DNA from: Sphagnum compactum
Lineage: Eukaryota > Bryophyta > Sphagnopsida > Sphagnales
Direction of reading: 5' to 3'
DNA: 64,000 nt
NCBI GenBank assembly: GCA_965153455.1
Contig: OZ234502.1
Location: 12,989,495-13,053,494 of the forward strand
Below are positions 13,090-25,509 of this stretch, piece by piece (position 1 is the first letter of the stretch; each line of letters starts with the position of its first letter). A program made the translations under genes and the position numbers. A model generated the notes under the pieces. That model saw only the letters and a program-made list of their open reading frames with translations, was not told the DNA's origin and ran no database searches.

Positions 13090-13430
13090 CTTCCCGAGCT
13101 TTCAACCCTCCTAAGCCCTAACCTGATGAAGCAGCAGCAACACTCTACACTTGCCAGCTCTTTCTTCTGTAGTCGCAGGAGCGCGTGTTTCAGATCCACT
13201 TCGCGTGTCGCCGCTACCACGAAAAGAGGAACGGATACCCGATGCCAACTCCAACAAGTGTGCAAGATTGCTAACCGCTTGACGTCTTGACAAAAGACAT
13301 CGACCGACGACGACAAGGCAAAGAGTAAAGAAGCTCAGGGTCTCAAAATTCTAGGGTTTTCGCCAGAGGATTTCGACCACCCTTTTAGGGGTTTACGAGG
13401 GTTTATTTGTGCCGAAGAAAAGGCAGAAGT

Positions 13431-13439
13431 TAGGGTTTA
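13431..13439 (-). promoter_or_regulatory. Telo-box upstream of NOL12
   Basis: TTAGGGTTT, the complement of AAACCCTAA. In plants this motif is common near the start of ribosomal-protein and ribosome-biogenesis genes. Two related TAGGGGTTT/TAGGGTTTT words lie at 13352-13394. The link to NOL12 expression is inferred from position. Confidence 0.5.
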
Positions 13440-13701
13440 AGAAAACACACGAAATTCTTGTCATTTTTCGCCATTTTTCAGTTTTCTTTCCCCTTTTTAT
13501 ACATACTTGATGTGTATCCACTGGGCGTCACAAGAAATTTAAAAAAGAAAGAAAGTGGCGTGGTATTTTGAAAACAAAACAACCTAAGTTCAATAAGAAC
13601 ACGCATTTCACTTTCTGAAACCCCTTGCCTCTTGTGGAGGAAAATTTGCACTAAATAATAAGACACCCAGCAAATACATTACCAAATTTCTGTTGGTGTT
13701 T

Positions 13702-13942
13702 TACATACTAGAGATGCTCCTTAGTGCTAACATTTTTTTAATTTTAATTTTTTTTAATTTTTTAATTTTCTCCAAGTAATGTGGATGGCTACCATGTGCT
13801 TGTGATGGAAATACATTAGAAAAATTCAGACAGTGCTTTATGTAGTACTAGAGAGGCTCCCTGGTGCTATCATGGTGTTTTTTTTTGTTTTTTTTCTCAT
13901 TCTCTCCAAGTAAAGTGGTTGGCTACCATGTGCTTGTGATAG
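13702..13942 (+). repeat. Two-copy tandem duplication, about 138-bp period
   Basis: ACTAGAG..GCTCC.TGGTGCTA occurs at about 13709 and 13847, each followed by a T-rich stretch and then CTCCAAGTAA.GTGG.TGGCTACC at about 13770 and 13905. A G-rich stretch (about 13965-13992) follows. Confidence 0.65.
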
Positions 13943-14731
13943 TATGGCAAGGTGGCATGGAGGAGGGGGGGGGGGAGGGCGGAGCGGGGCGAGGGTGTAT
14001 CCAATTGGCTAGTCCAAAAAAAATTAGTTAGGAAGTGGCAATGTTGAATAGTTTGTGTTCACAACCTTGTGCCTAGAACCCATAGAGTTTGTGACCTAAA
14101 GGCATGTCATGTATGTTGCAAGACGTAGTTAGGGTTTTATCTTCTATACCCGGTTTGTGTTTAAGCTTGGTATGCTAGCTGATAAATTTTCAGCCGATTC
14201 TTTGTGTGGAGGTGTTGTGTGGAGGAAATGCAAAGAGAAGGATGGACGACCAAGGGTGTTGGAGGGAGGATTTAAGGCAAGCGATGTTCTAAGCAAGGGA
14301 TGGAACGGAGAGAAAACTAAGTACCATTTTGTTGGGTGAAATGATGTTGTTCTGTTTGATTTTGTTCAAAGGTTTGGTGTTGCTCACTGGGAGCATGTTT
14401 CCAGGACACTATAAATCAAATTTCTTTGTGTGGATGAGTTGTGTTTGGGGGTGGTAATTCAAATAGTGTAGTATGCAGAACTTTTGTCCCCCAATTTTGG
14501 TATTACTTAATGTAAACTGTAACATAGGCAGCCCAATTTTGGTTTCCAAATGTCTTTGTTCATGTGGATCCCATTTTTTATTAGTAGGCTACTAGATGAA
14601 CACAAGGTAAAATAGGTGGTTACAATAGAGTTTTCGTGGCTCTTCAATATATCTTGAAGCTCACACTTGAAACTTCACCAACATTTTGCATTTGGGGACT
14701 TTATCAAAGCTGAACAACTGAACCTTATGGC

Positions 14732-14747
14732 GGGACCCCGGGGTCCC
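14732..14747. repeat. Perfect 16-bp GC palindrome
   Basis: GGGACCCCGGGGTCCC is perfectly self-complementary. It sits at the left edge of a GC-richer block (about 14725-15330) in AT-rich DNA. It may be a transposon end, but no partner copy was found. Confidence 0.6.
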
Positions 14748-14925
14748 ATACGGACCCTGGCCTCCCATAAATGTCGTAGCGTCATTAGTATTCGTCAGAT
14801 TAAAAAAATGAAGGTCGCAATCGACTCCTCTCGTTGAGATCTATCCAGAACCATAACGACCTTTTCCAGTTGATATGGCGACCTAATGCGTTGTATTGAC
14901 TAGTCTGGCCTCAAGGTTGTGATGA

Positions 14926-15240
14926 TTACTTGGAGAAGAACTGCAGTATCGATTTCTGAGGCGGTCTTGATGCAGCGACCACCTTCTTCTCGGGGCGTCC
15001 CGGCCTCGCCTTGACCGACGCTGATGGAGTTGGTGCGTTTGGCGCTGACTCCACCATGGCATCTACCGCTGCAAGTTGCCGCTTCTTCTTGCGCGTTGTT
15101 GGGGGCACTTGCTCCTGCTCGTCGTCGATTTGCGCGCGGAGAGCACCATGAATCTCGAGGTAGTACGGTAGGTGTTCGAGGGGAATCGAGAAGTACTTCT
15201 TGCCCAAGGAGATCAGCTTCTTCTTAGTGAGTGATAACAT
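14926..15240 (-). CDS. Unrecognised 104-residue ORF with PIP-box-like C terminus
   Basis: Starting at the ATG at 15240, the frame encodes MLSLTKKKLISLGKKYF, a segment rich in E and Q, a basic run TTRKKKRQ, an Ala/Pro linker, and ends QKSILQFFSK. The last motif fits the PCNA-interacting peptide Q-x-x-(I/L/M)-x-x-(F/Y)-(F/Y): Q, I and FF are correctly spaced. Base composition and codon use are GC-rich compared with the AT-rich surroundings. The frame is open a little further upstream to a TAG, with an AG just before GCAGCGTTC, so this could be the last exon of a longer gene. I do not recognise the family. It could be the tail of a replication or repair protein, or of a transposase using PCNA. 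Coding status is not proven. Confidence 0.35.
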   Translation of the reverse strand: MLSLTKKKLISLGKKYFSIPLEHLPYYLEIHGALRAQIDDEQEQVPPTTRKKKRQLAAVDAMVESAPNAPTPSASVKARPGRPEKKVVAASRPPQKSILQFFSK

Positions 15241-15255
15241 GGAAGCAATGGACAA

Positions 15256-18177
15256 ACGAATGGGCAGGAACGCTGCCTATTCGATTGTGATAGCGGCGAC
15301 GTTGAAGAGATCGAATAGAAGTGATTGCCTGGACCCACTACTAAGGCTTTTATTTTTATCGTGCATCCATTTTGGCCCATAGTTTGTTTTTATCATAAAC
15401 ACCATATCTTTTTTGATAATAAGGCCATTAATGACACCCAATTAGGAAGAGTAGGGTTTAATTGTTTGAACCAATCCTTAGCCTTCTCCCACAAGTTCAA
15501 GTTCACAATCTTAAAGAACTTCTCCTCACCATACTCATGTATTTAATTTGTTGCCATTTATAGCCTTTTTGCCCAATCAAAAACATTTTCCAAATCCTTT
15601 CCCCAAAATGTTCATCCATGCCTTTTGAGTTAGTCACCTTGATGTGCTAAAAATTTCCAACTTCTTTCCACATTTGGACCTTCCTATCCTAGTCAAAATT
15701 CCCACCCCTAACTATTTGCTTTGGGTTCTTCTTTTTCTGCTTCTTCCTCTTACTTAATTGACTATAACCTATTACCATCTATTTTAAAATTGTAATTTAT
15801 CACTTCTACCTACATACCTCCAATGCAATTTGCCATAAAGATATGTCTAATAATTTTAACACAACATATAATAATCTTTGCCTGAAAACAATGTTTGATA
15901 TGTGATCTCCAATTCCAATATTACTTTCTTGCTTTAGTTTGTAAGATTGTGCACAATAATCTTTTACATCCATTTCTATTGGGAGTCACACATTTCTTAT
16001 CTTGGGATTGAGGTAATGTTTTCTTTGTAACCCTTTTGACTCTAAAGTCGACTCAAAGGGCTAATATCAAGCTTGTGAAAAAGAATTTGGATTCTCTATC
16101 TTGGATAAATGTCCATTGTCTTCCATCAAATCCAATTCTAGTTTTCAACTAGATTGCCAACCTTGTGAAAAATCTAGCATGAACCATGCATATAACAATG
16201 TTTGCAACCTCCATAACACCAAAATCGAAACCAACAATTATGATTGAGGCAAAACCAATTATCTTCAAACTAACAAATCTTGCATTGTGTTTTAAAAAAA
16301 GGTAACATCATCAAAAGTAGACATTCTAGATTGAATCTTGTGATTTTTGGTTTATGTTCTGCTCCATTAATCAATAGTCCCATTATGAAACAATCATCAT
16401 GGTCTATAAATATATGTAGCTTCAAAACAAAGAGACAATTTACATAGAGAATTATTTAACAAAACTTTGTTGTTCCTTTTCTCTTATGGGGTTTAGAACT
16501 TTAAATTAGAGGGTATGAAACTTTCTTTTGTTTATCTAAATTGTCATGTTCCAATATAATTCTTGCTTAAAATTTTAGCATAACCCTCACCACATAAGTT
16601 GACATGATTGTCCAAATGCTACCACCATTAGAATTTTGTCATCATCTTCCACCAATTAGGTGAGATTCACTTTAGGGGTTTAAATATCTCCTATTTTAAG
16701 AATTCCTCTTAGCCTTTCAAAACTTGAAGCTAAAACTTTATGCAAGGTAGGAAGTTAAATAAGAATTGCTTTGAAACTATGCCATGGTCTCCAACCACTT
16801 GCTCCATTATACATCTTGATCTAAACTTGAATTCTTAAGATGAATCCACTATGTGTAACCTTTATGAAAATGTTTCCCATTATGTTTTAACAGGATCAAA
16901 CCTTATGATATTCATAGTCCCAAAACTTGTTAAATGCAAAATTAAAGCTCCTATCCATGGTGCATCTAATTTTTTTCGATAATCAAATCTACAAGAAATT
17001 GATCATAATTAGCTTGAAGCCTTGAACGTCAAGATCTATAATTGGTTTTTTTTTGGTTGGAATTAGACATGAATCTTGTGTGATTAAATTGGTTATTATT
17101 GTTAACATGCTTTTCAAACCCTAATTTAAGATCCAATTTTAACCTTTTTGATTTACAAGTTTTACCAAAAATGAAACATCAAGATGGGTAATTGTTTGTA
17201 GGTTATTGAAAGACTTACAATATCCATGACTTAGTTTACCTAAACATTAATTACTTAAATTGATCTCAATTTTTATTTTTGTTTTGGGAAAGGTTTGCAT
17301 TGTGGGTGACAAAATTGTTTGGAATTTTTTAGTGTAAATTGAAAGGAATTGCTAAAATTTTGGAAAATTTTGCAAAAATTTCAAAACCTCAAATTTGAGA
17401 GAAAAAAAAACTATGACTATGATAAATGCTTTACAAACTCCCCCTCCCCTCCCCCCCCAACCCCCTCCTCCTCAAACTCAAAGATTCAATGGTTTTACTA
17501 TGGGTTTTCTCATTGGCCCAAGTGTGAACATGTTGATGATAGAATCCAATTGGGAACCTAAATTTTAAACTAATTTCTTATGACAATATTCATTCAAAAT
17601 TAAAATGTTTCCATCACCTTAGGTCTAACACTTATGAAATCACCTCCAAGAAATCCCCCTTTTAAGGCTTTCCAATATTATTAAAAGATTGCCCCAATTA
17701 CCCTAAAATATTTTTGAATCTTTTTGGATAAATTTTTTCAATGTTCAATAAGTCCTCAACCATAGGCTTAAGAATTGTAAAACTATCTTGATGCATTCAT
17801 ATTCATCGAGGGCTTCCCAATGGTACCAACAATGTAACAAGAGGCATGGGGGAAGATATCAACAAACAAAACAAGCAGCTCATCACCTAATGATTTTGCC
17901 TTTCGTTATATATTGACGCATCCACTCCAAACATGAAAATTTACATCCATCTGAAAATTTTGATTCTGTGAATATTTGTCATCTCCACATTGGTCAATGA
18001 GTGAGCCTAAATTGTATCCCCAAGTCCAAATCCTACTCAAATGTGTAGTCTCTTCCCTATGGGCCAAGCCAACAAACAAACAACCTTCTTTAATAGATAG
18101 ATAGAACCTCACTCCTTTATTTTAATTTTTTTTCTGTTGTGAAATTCTTTTGCAATAAAGTTTGATAGGTTTACATG
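15256..18177. other. AT-rich intergenic sequence, no gene seen
   Basis: No gene, RNA or clear transposon end was found. A C-rich run (about 17442-17470) and poly-A stretches occur. The reading frames are short and low in complexity. Confidence 0.5.
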
Positions 18178-18179
18178 AT

Positions 18180-18430
18180 TTTTTCCCAAAGTAATCATTG
18201 ATGACAATAATAGCAAAGGGTTTGTGTATGTTTCTTCATTGGGTGTTCCAATGCCATGTTTAAGTTTTGAAAAATTCCTGTTTTGTAGTAGTCAAGGGAC
18301 ATAAAATTTCCCAATGTAATCATTGATCAGCAATAGTGTAACAAGCGATTGTTTATGATTTTTCATTGGGTGTTTCGCCATGCAATGCTTATGTTTCAAA
18401 AACCTTAAATTCCTCTTTGTAATCAAGGGA
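18180..18430 (+). repeat. Diverged two-copy tandem repeat, about 126-bp period
   Basis: TTCCCAAAGTAATCATTGAT...TTCATTGGGTGTT...TCAAGGGA at 18183-18299 matches TTCCCAATGTAATCATTGAT...TTCATTGGGTGTT...TCAAGGGA at 18308-18430. The open frame on the minus strand here probably reflects the duplication and not a gene. Confidence 0.65.
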
Positions 18431-18977
18431 TTGTTGTGGTGCATACAAAGGTATAACAATTTGAAAGCGAACCACTTTCCCAAAGTTGGAAAAGCTAGAA
18501 ACCATAAGTGGCTGGGTGCTTGATCCTCAATGTTTTTGCATAAACCTACAAGGGAAATTAGAAAGCTTGCATTTTGTCTGGTTATGACTAATGAGCCAAG
18601 ATTGTAGGAAGTATTTGACAAAATATTTTTTGTATCTAAATTGATGAGAACATGGCAATGTTCACCAAGTGATTGCCATATGGCTGAAGGCCACATATGA
18701 TTGATTTTTTGTGCTACATGTCACTACAAAAATTTGAAGTTGGAGAGACACAAAGAAGATGCTAAAGTAGATAAAAAGAGTGGTTTTGAAATTGTACCCG
18801 AAAAGTTTGGGTTCCACCCGTCTTCTGTCACTTAATGGCCTTAAAAGAAAAATCCACACAACTTAGTTTTTCTATCTAAAAGGACGCCAAAAGACCTTCA
18901 GAATTGGACTGTTCTAGTACCCATGTGACACTTCTGGAAATAGAAATTTGTACAAACACTACACAACTTAGTTGCTA

Positions 18978-19776
18978 CTAGTGGGTACCCGTGACCTTTG
19001 GACACTGTGAAGTCCCTCGATTTCTTTAAACCAAGAGAGACACACACAAAGGTGCAAAGCAGCTATTTTTATTTTTATTTTATTTATTTTTTGTGACGAA
19101 AATCCATTGAAAAGTCCCCCATGAAAACATACATGGTGAAGCAAGCATTTTGGAAAATTTTCAAAAATAAAAATAAATCGTCACATTTCCAGGAGGGGAA
19201 AAAAAAGAGTTTCCCATAAAAAAAAGATATTTCAGGCCAGGTGTTTCTCCGCCACCACGACCCGCACCTGGCGCTGGAACATTTCAAGCCTGTTGTGGCT
19301 CATTTCGGGACCTCGTTTCTGTTAGCTACGTCGATTGGTCGAAATAAACTATGTTTTCCCCATCTGGGTATATTTAGAGGCCGGTCGGTTCTGCCAAACC
19401 CCCTTCCCAAGCCCTGTCCCGAAATGAGCCGCACCTGGTGGCGCTGGAACATTTCAGGCCAGGTGCGGCTCATTTCGGGACCTTGTTTCTGTCATCTAGG
19501 GGGTTGCAGAATCGGCCTCGCAAAGACTGTTAATAGGTCGAAACAGACAGACACACTGACAGACCAAGTGAATCTAAGGGGTTGCAGAATCGTGTCTTTC
19601 CGCCATCATGACCCGCACCTAGCACTGGACCATTTCAGGCCAGGTGCGGCTCATTTCGAAACCTCATTTCTGTCATCTGGGGGGTTGCAGAATCGGCCTC
19701 GCAGAGACTGTTAACGGGTCGGAATGGACAGGTTCAAACAGACACACTGACAGACCAAGTGAATTAATATATAGGA
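18978..19776 (-). mobile_element. Non-autonomous Helitron, minus strand
   Basis: Read on the minus strand, it starts TCCTATATATTAATTCACTT after an A (19776) and ends CTAG before a T (18978-18981). An imperfect hairpin GTGTCC-AAA-GGTCAC lies nine bases before CTAG, the same spacing as in the inner element at 3442. The left half holds two to three diverged copies of a GC-rich module (CCTGGCCTGAAATG, ATGAGCC, GATTCTGCAACCCC) beginning near 19770, 19570 and 19420 and degrading towards 19250. No transposase coding is present. The frame at 19241-19714 is a reading of these modules. Confidence 0.65.
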
Positions 19777-20456
19777 TGTCATCTATAAGCTATTCATGAG
19801 GAGACACTCCTTGGCCTTCACATAATATTAACGTGGTTCCTATGTACTACAAGATGCCAAAAATTTTTAATTAAAAATTGCAATTGGTAGTATGAAAAAT
19901 GCCAAAAGACTTTTGATATATGGTGCCCAATTGTTGATACCTCAACACAAAGTTTTTTTTGCCTTTTTGTGAGGGTGGGGGTGTTGGATATCTTTGTTCC
20001 CAATGTGTTCACATCAAGTTCTCAATGGGTTCTCAACATGTTCCCCATCCTTTTCCCAATAAGTTCCTCACTTTATCCCATATCCTTCGCCCTAAGTTGT
20101 AACAGCCCAAAGGAGTAGATTACAACTTATCTATTTTGGGACTATCCAAAGCTTGATTTAAACTTTAAATTTTTTAGTGATGGACCAATCAAAGATGCCC
20201 ATCAGAAAAGAAAAAAAAAAAACTTTGGGGGTGCCCAGAACTGGTTCATACAAGTCACAAATACACTTACCAATAAATTGCAATAAAGGGAGTTCTGTCC
20301 ATTTGTTTCAAAAGAAAAGTTTTTAAAATTTGCAATAAAGTGGGTGTACATTGATGGGCTAATCAAAAGTGGGTTTGGTATCTTATTCAGGTACTTTTAC
20401 TAAGTGGGGACAAGTGTCATCTCATGGTTCCAGTTTTGGTTTCTATCAGTTCCACT

Positions 20457-20537
20457 TGTGATTTGAATCAAACTATGGGGACCACTAAATGTAAATGTGG
20501 CAATGTGATTTGAATCAAACTATGGGGACCACTAAAT
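20457..20537 (+). repeat. Perfect 34-bp direct repeat, 47-bp period
   Basis: The stretch starting TGTGATTTGAATCAAAC and ending GACCACTAAAT occurs at 20457-20490 and again unchanged at 20504-20537, suggesting a recent local duplication. Confidence 0.85.
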
Positions 20538-20999
20538 AGGACCCCCTCAATAGGACCAAAAGGGTGACCAAATGGCTCAATACCATGTACCTTTACCATT
20601 CCCTCAGTAATTATAATATTTGCACTAACTTGTCGCCAAATCAATGCTAAATCCTTTTTGGGATGCTCGCCACTAGTGCCCCCATCACCAAAATGGGGAA
20701 AAACAAAAAAGGCTAGATACCACTTTAGCGGCACCGTCCTAGCTTTTGTATGAACAGGAATTTTTATTTATTTTTTTAGATTTCGCAGTGTAGAGGTGTT
20801 GCGGTGCATGTGATACTATTCCAAACGTGTAGAGCGTGAGGGTAGTCTCATACTCATTGGAATAAAAGCTGCACGCACTTCTTTCACAAAATAAAACCAA
20901 AATACAGGCAGCTCTTGCTTATATTTGTACTGTCGTTTTCTGGGAGCTATCTCCAATTTCTTAACCCCCCTTCCAAGCGGTGCTGTTTCTGTGGCTAAA

Positions 21000-21105
21000 T
21001 TTCTGTGGCTAGTCAGAGTGTGGCGATCATCGCTAGGAAGAATTAGTCAAGTCTGGCTATACACCAGAAATCAAGTATAAATCTTTAGTGATCCTTTTTT
21101 CGCTT
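21000..21105 (-). repeat. TAGCCA interspersed repeat, copy D
   Basis: On the minus strand this reads GGATCACTAAAGATTTATAC, then TATAGCCAGACTTG, then GATGATCGCCA. It matches the right half of the copies at 23646-23935 and 39800-40106. Confidence 0.45.
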
Positions 21106-22307
21106 TTTGGCAACATATCGCCAATAAAAAATAGGCTGCTCCCAATATATGTAAAGATTTTTTTGAGTTGAGAGGAGAATATATTATTTTTGTTAGGGTT
21201 ATATGGTGCACTTTTCATGTGTCTAGAGAGATGCGTATATAGGTTACGTGGTTACATCTTCACCCTTGTCTAACTCGCCTCACATGAGGGTAAATAAGTT
21301 TAGGCCTAACTCAGTCTACTTTCCTTTTTTGGTTGATAAACTTGGAAGCTTCTCCCCAATGCTTAGAAATACCATTTATTTTGTAGAAGCTATGGCATCG
21401 GTGATTTCTTTTCAATTTTGTGATGTTGCTCAGTGGCAACCATAGATGAGAATATTTAGCCAAATTTGGCAATATTCAACATATGAAAGTACAAAAAATC
21501 TTCAGCATACTTTCATGTTGTAGGCAGTTGTAGTTGTGGCAATTCCTCTTTTAAAATTATTTTTTAACAATTATTTTTTTTAAACAGTGAATTTGTGAAA
21601 GAATATTCTTTGTTCAAAATATTTTTCGAAAAATGACGAAAGTTGGCCAAAAAAAAATCACTTGATCTAGATATTTGGTGTCACAAAGTGTAATTTGATG
21701 CTTTGAGTCTAAGAGCATCCGCACCCGTAGCCCCTATTTTGGAGCTCTTGTCATACAGTACTTAGTAATTGTTCCCCCCTCACCACCGATGTACATTGAG
21801 TGGTCAAAATAAAGTGAGTTCAACTGATTGAATGTTTGTCACCTGCACCAATCATCATCATTGACGAATCAAAAGCAGTCACTTCATTTTATGTGCCTCC
21901 TTGAAGGAGAAGCTTTAGAGGCGCAAACTGTGGTTCACACTATTTGACTGATATGCGTATCAGAGTACCTTTACATTCCAGTTTCTTCGTGACGAAATTT
22001 TATTTAATTTTTTCAATTTGAACGAAAAAATTAAATATTTCCTAAAATTGCTACAGTTCAGGTGAGAAAATAAATGTCAAGTAATTTTACACTAGTGAGA
22101 CACACCGCACCATTAAGCTTCAGGATAGGCAGTTGATAGTAACATCTCACAAATTTCTAGAACTTTTGGGATTGTGAGCAGCTGATTTTGAAAATAATTA
22201 GCATTTATTGAAAATAATTTAATTTGTGTCAGAATGGTAACAATATTCCGATATACTACATTGAAAAATATAGTGTATGTTCCATTTTACTGATATGGGG
22301 GTGAACT

Positions 22308-22500
22308 GTGGATGCTCTCATATGTTATATGTTTTGTCCAGTCATGATCACCCAAGGAATGCAAGGTTGTCAAAATTTGAAAGACCAGTGCAGTTTCATG
22401 CATGTTGATATATATTACATTAACATGTGCTTTGTAGTTCAAGTCAAGATCCCAGTGAACCTCTTGCAGTCTGTAAGGAATACCATATCTAGGACTGATG
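22308..22500 (+). repeat. Diverged duplicate of chitinase upstream region
   Basis: GTGGATGCTCTCATATGTT...TGATCACCCAAGG at 22308 recurs at 24681, and ACCTCTTGCAGTCTGTA at 22459 recurs at 24993. The second pair lies 0.5-0.8 kb before the chitinase ATG. This copy is more compact and has no gene after it. Confidence 0.6.
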
Positions 22501-23645
22501 TTTGGCACAAAATAATTTCCAAAAGGTCTAGCTTAAAAGAGAGGAATTTTTATTGAGATTTATTGAAATTTTTGAAAATTGAACTCTCAAGTTGTGAAAA
22601 ACTATTTACTGTTCCAACCATTCAATTAGTAGGTGACCCTAAACCCTATTACAAATACACAACACAAGTTGCACTTTGCATACTTATTCAACTGTTGAAA
22701 TTTTGAAAAATTAAATTTGAAACTGTCTAACCTCATTTTCTAAAATAAACAAATATTGAACAAAGGAATGCTGATTGTTTGTGTAGGTACAATAGTACTA
22801 GCCCTAGGCTTCTCCCTGTTAACAGCTGAGGCTGATTGGTAAGTTGAATTCCAGCTAACCACAGGGAGCAGCTGAAGAGCGTTCAGTTTGAATCTCTTCA
22901 CGCCTTTCAAGTGCCATAAAACACTCAGAGAAATTTCATATAGTACTTGAAACACTGAAGAGCACCTTGGCCCCTGAGTATCCCTCCTAGAAAAGAGTAC
23001 AGATCTTACACCTACTATCAAGAGGTGGAGGGATCTTAAGCCTATGAATAGGCATAAGGGATGATCTGCCCCCTGCTAAATACCTAGTAGTTGCAAGATC
23101 TTCCCTACTCTTTACCACTTCATGATCTACATATGTTTCTGGGCTTCTGATAAGGGTTGCATCATGCTTTGTGGTGGGTAAGGACCACAAGTGAGGATAT
23201 TCCCGAAATGGACTCAGCTACAGCCTTGTCATATGGCCCCTTTTTTTGGAAATACCCCCACCCTGAGGACTTACCCTACAGTTCATTTTACCCTCAACAT
23301 GAGAACTGTTGAATCCTCAGGAAGACATGCATAGGTTTACTTCACTTTTTTCCTTGACAGTAAAGAGCAATCCAATATATGGTCAGGCTTCAAACATGGG
23401 CACTTGCTTGCAGGTCGTTGAGAGAACTTGAGTGCAACTTTACAGGCCTACACTGAGCTTCACACTATGAGTGCTATGTTTTCTTCATGCAAAATATAGT
23501 ATACATCCTGGTTACAAGATGTTTCTTACTGGTCTTGAGAACACATTTCTATTATGTTCTGGGGACCAGCCTCAAAAACATTGATGGTTCACCCATAGGA
23601 TGAGAAGCCCTAACCTGGATGAAAATTTATATGCTTCCATCAACC

Positions 23646-23935
23646 AGACTGGCGTTTTTCACTCCTGAAACTTCGCCAAAATGCGAATTAAAAATTTAAA
23701 AATTTGAAAATGCAGTGATTTTGGAGCTTTCCAATCACCAGAATTGAGAGGGAAAAACATTGAAAAAATCTCCAGATTTGTATATTTAATTCTCAGTGTG
23801 TAGCAAAAAAATATTGAAGGATGATTACAGTTTTGTGCTTCCTGGCTGGTTTATAGTCAGATTTGGCTAAATCTTCTTATGGATGATTGTCCTTTTCTCT
23901 ACATCTTTCTAATAGTGATTTTTTTTTGGTGACAA
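23646..23935 (+). repeat. TAGCCA interspersed repeat, copy A
   Basis: Shares with 39800-40106 the ordered words TTCGCCAAAA, GTGATTTTGGAG.TTTCCAATC.CCAG, GAGAGG.AAAA, GTGTAGC.AAA, TTTATAG.CAGAT.TGGCTA and GATGAT. It is probably a short transposon copy upstream of the chitinase gene. Confidence 0.65.
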
Positions 23936-25319
23936 ATTTTTTTCCAGTTCTTAAAGATATTTTGAAAAAATAATATCCTATTACAAATTCCTTGTTTTAG
24001 AAAGCAGATATTCACCAGTTTTTTATTTTTAAAAATCGCCATAAATCGTCACAATTGCCTACAATATGAAAGGGTGCTTCACATTTTCTACTTCCATAAT
24101 TTGAGTAGCTTCAAATTTCACTAAATATACTTAAGATGATCACCACTTGAGCAACATCACAAAATTGAACAAAAATTTACATTTTCCTAGCCACTTAGGA
24201 TACAAACAAAACTTGCTAAAAAAACACAGAACCGGACTGCTCATGGTGGGTGGAAAAAGATTCCAAGGGCTCGTGACATTCATGGATTCGTCCACACATG
24301 ACAAGTGGCTACTTTCTCATGAATGCTTATCTATAGAGGAATGCCCTCCACTGCATAAAGAAACCGTACATTTGATCATCATGTGCGATGTGGCACAATT
24401 TCACCATCCTTACATGGGAAAGTGTGCAAAACACAGCATGCATTACAGGAAAGCGTGTAGTGAAATGCCCCATTACTGATAAGGGCATGCAATATGCTTT
24501 ATAACCTGCAGATATTATCAAAGGGAAAATCAGGCCCGGTGCTTTTTATGTACTCAAAACGTATTTGTACACCATTCTTTTGAAGTACGTTAGTTTTTCT
24601 TGGTCCCGTGAAAAATGTCGTACTCCGCTTCTCGCAACCTAATTGGTTTACATGGCACATGCCATGTTACTGTTGTGGGTGTGGATGCTCTCATATGTTT
24701 TTCTCCAGTGGTGATCACCCAAGGCTGCCAAGTTTCATGCATTCTCCAGTACTAGTTGGTAAATACAGTAGTAGTACCTTGGCAGCTTCGACAGTAAAAA
24801 AATTATTTGTAAAAATGTAGAAATCTTCAAAAACAAAATTGTGAAGGAAAATAGACTTAAGAGTATTCTATTTTTGGACATGGAATCCTAATTAATTAAT
24901 CCACAAACATGTGTGGAAGCTGCCCTTGTACTAAGATACTAGGTTGACGAGTTCTGCGTTGCAGTTAAATGTCAAGAACCGTAGTAGTATGGACCTCTTG
25001 CAGTCTGTAGAGAATAGTATTACTACTGTGCAGAGATATCACTAGTACACGGACGTCACGAGTGGATCACGTGAAACTTCTTCGCTTCTTATCGTCCCCT
25101 CATCCCTCAGCAGATTCCTGCATATCTGATCCAATGTACAGATCTTAACGCTTTGGCCAGTAGATTTTCGATCACCAATTGGCATTTTGGTGAGCTTTGA
25201 TAGCTAGTTTTAGGTGGGCAGCTTTTTGGCTGCATAGCTAATCAATTAAGCAACTTTACGGTCACTAGTACAGTACACATCTTTGAGCTAGAGACTGCAG
25301 AAGATTCGATCGGAGAAGA

Positions 25320-25328
25320 TATATAAAG
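25320..25328 (+). promoter_or_regulatory. Probable TATA box of chitinase gene
   Basis: TATATAAAG lies about 190 bp before the ATG at 25510. A start site near 25350 would give a leader of about 160 nt. The assignment rests on sequence and position only. Confidence 0.55.
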
Positions 25329-25509
25329 AGGGTAGCAGCCCATGGTGAAATACAGCTTCAGCTGCTATTGATTTCTTGAGGTTTAATTTCCTGACTGAAG
25401 TACAGCTGCTGCTGAGCTTCGTCCCTCTGATTTGAATTCCCCAGTCAACTTGCCTTGTCTCCCTTGCAGTACCGTGAGTTCAGTCTCTTTCAAAGAAACT
25501 TGAGAGAAG

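Larger units (their letters stand above)
19777..22269. other. Intergenic sequence with dispersed repeat pieces, no gene seen
   Basis: AT-rich spacer containing a perfect 34-bp direct repeat (20457-20537) and a minus-strand copy of the TAGCCA repeat family (about 21000-21105). No coding sequence is supported. Confidence 0.5.

Noticed and set aside
12942-13316. Overlapping frames on both strands around NOL12 exon 1
   Set aside because: Only the short 13089-12983 piece matches the NOL12 family and splices in phase; the rest are GC-rich shadows.
18292-18696. 134-codon minus-strand frame
   Set aside because: Part of it covers a diverged tandem duplication; composition looks like AT-rich noise and there is no conserved motif.
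19241-19714. 157-codon plus-strand frame
   Set aside because: It lies wholly inside the minus-strand Helitron and reads its repeated modules; no domain is recognisable.
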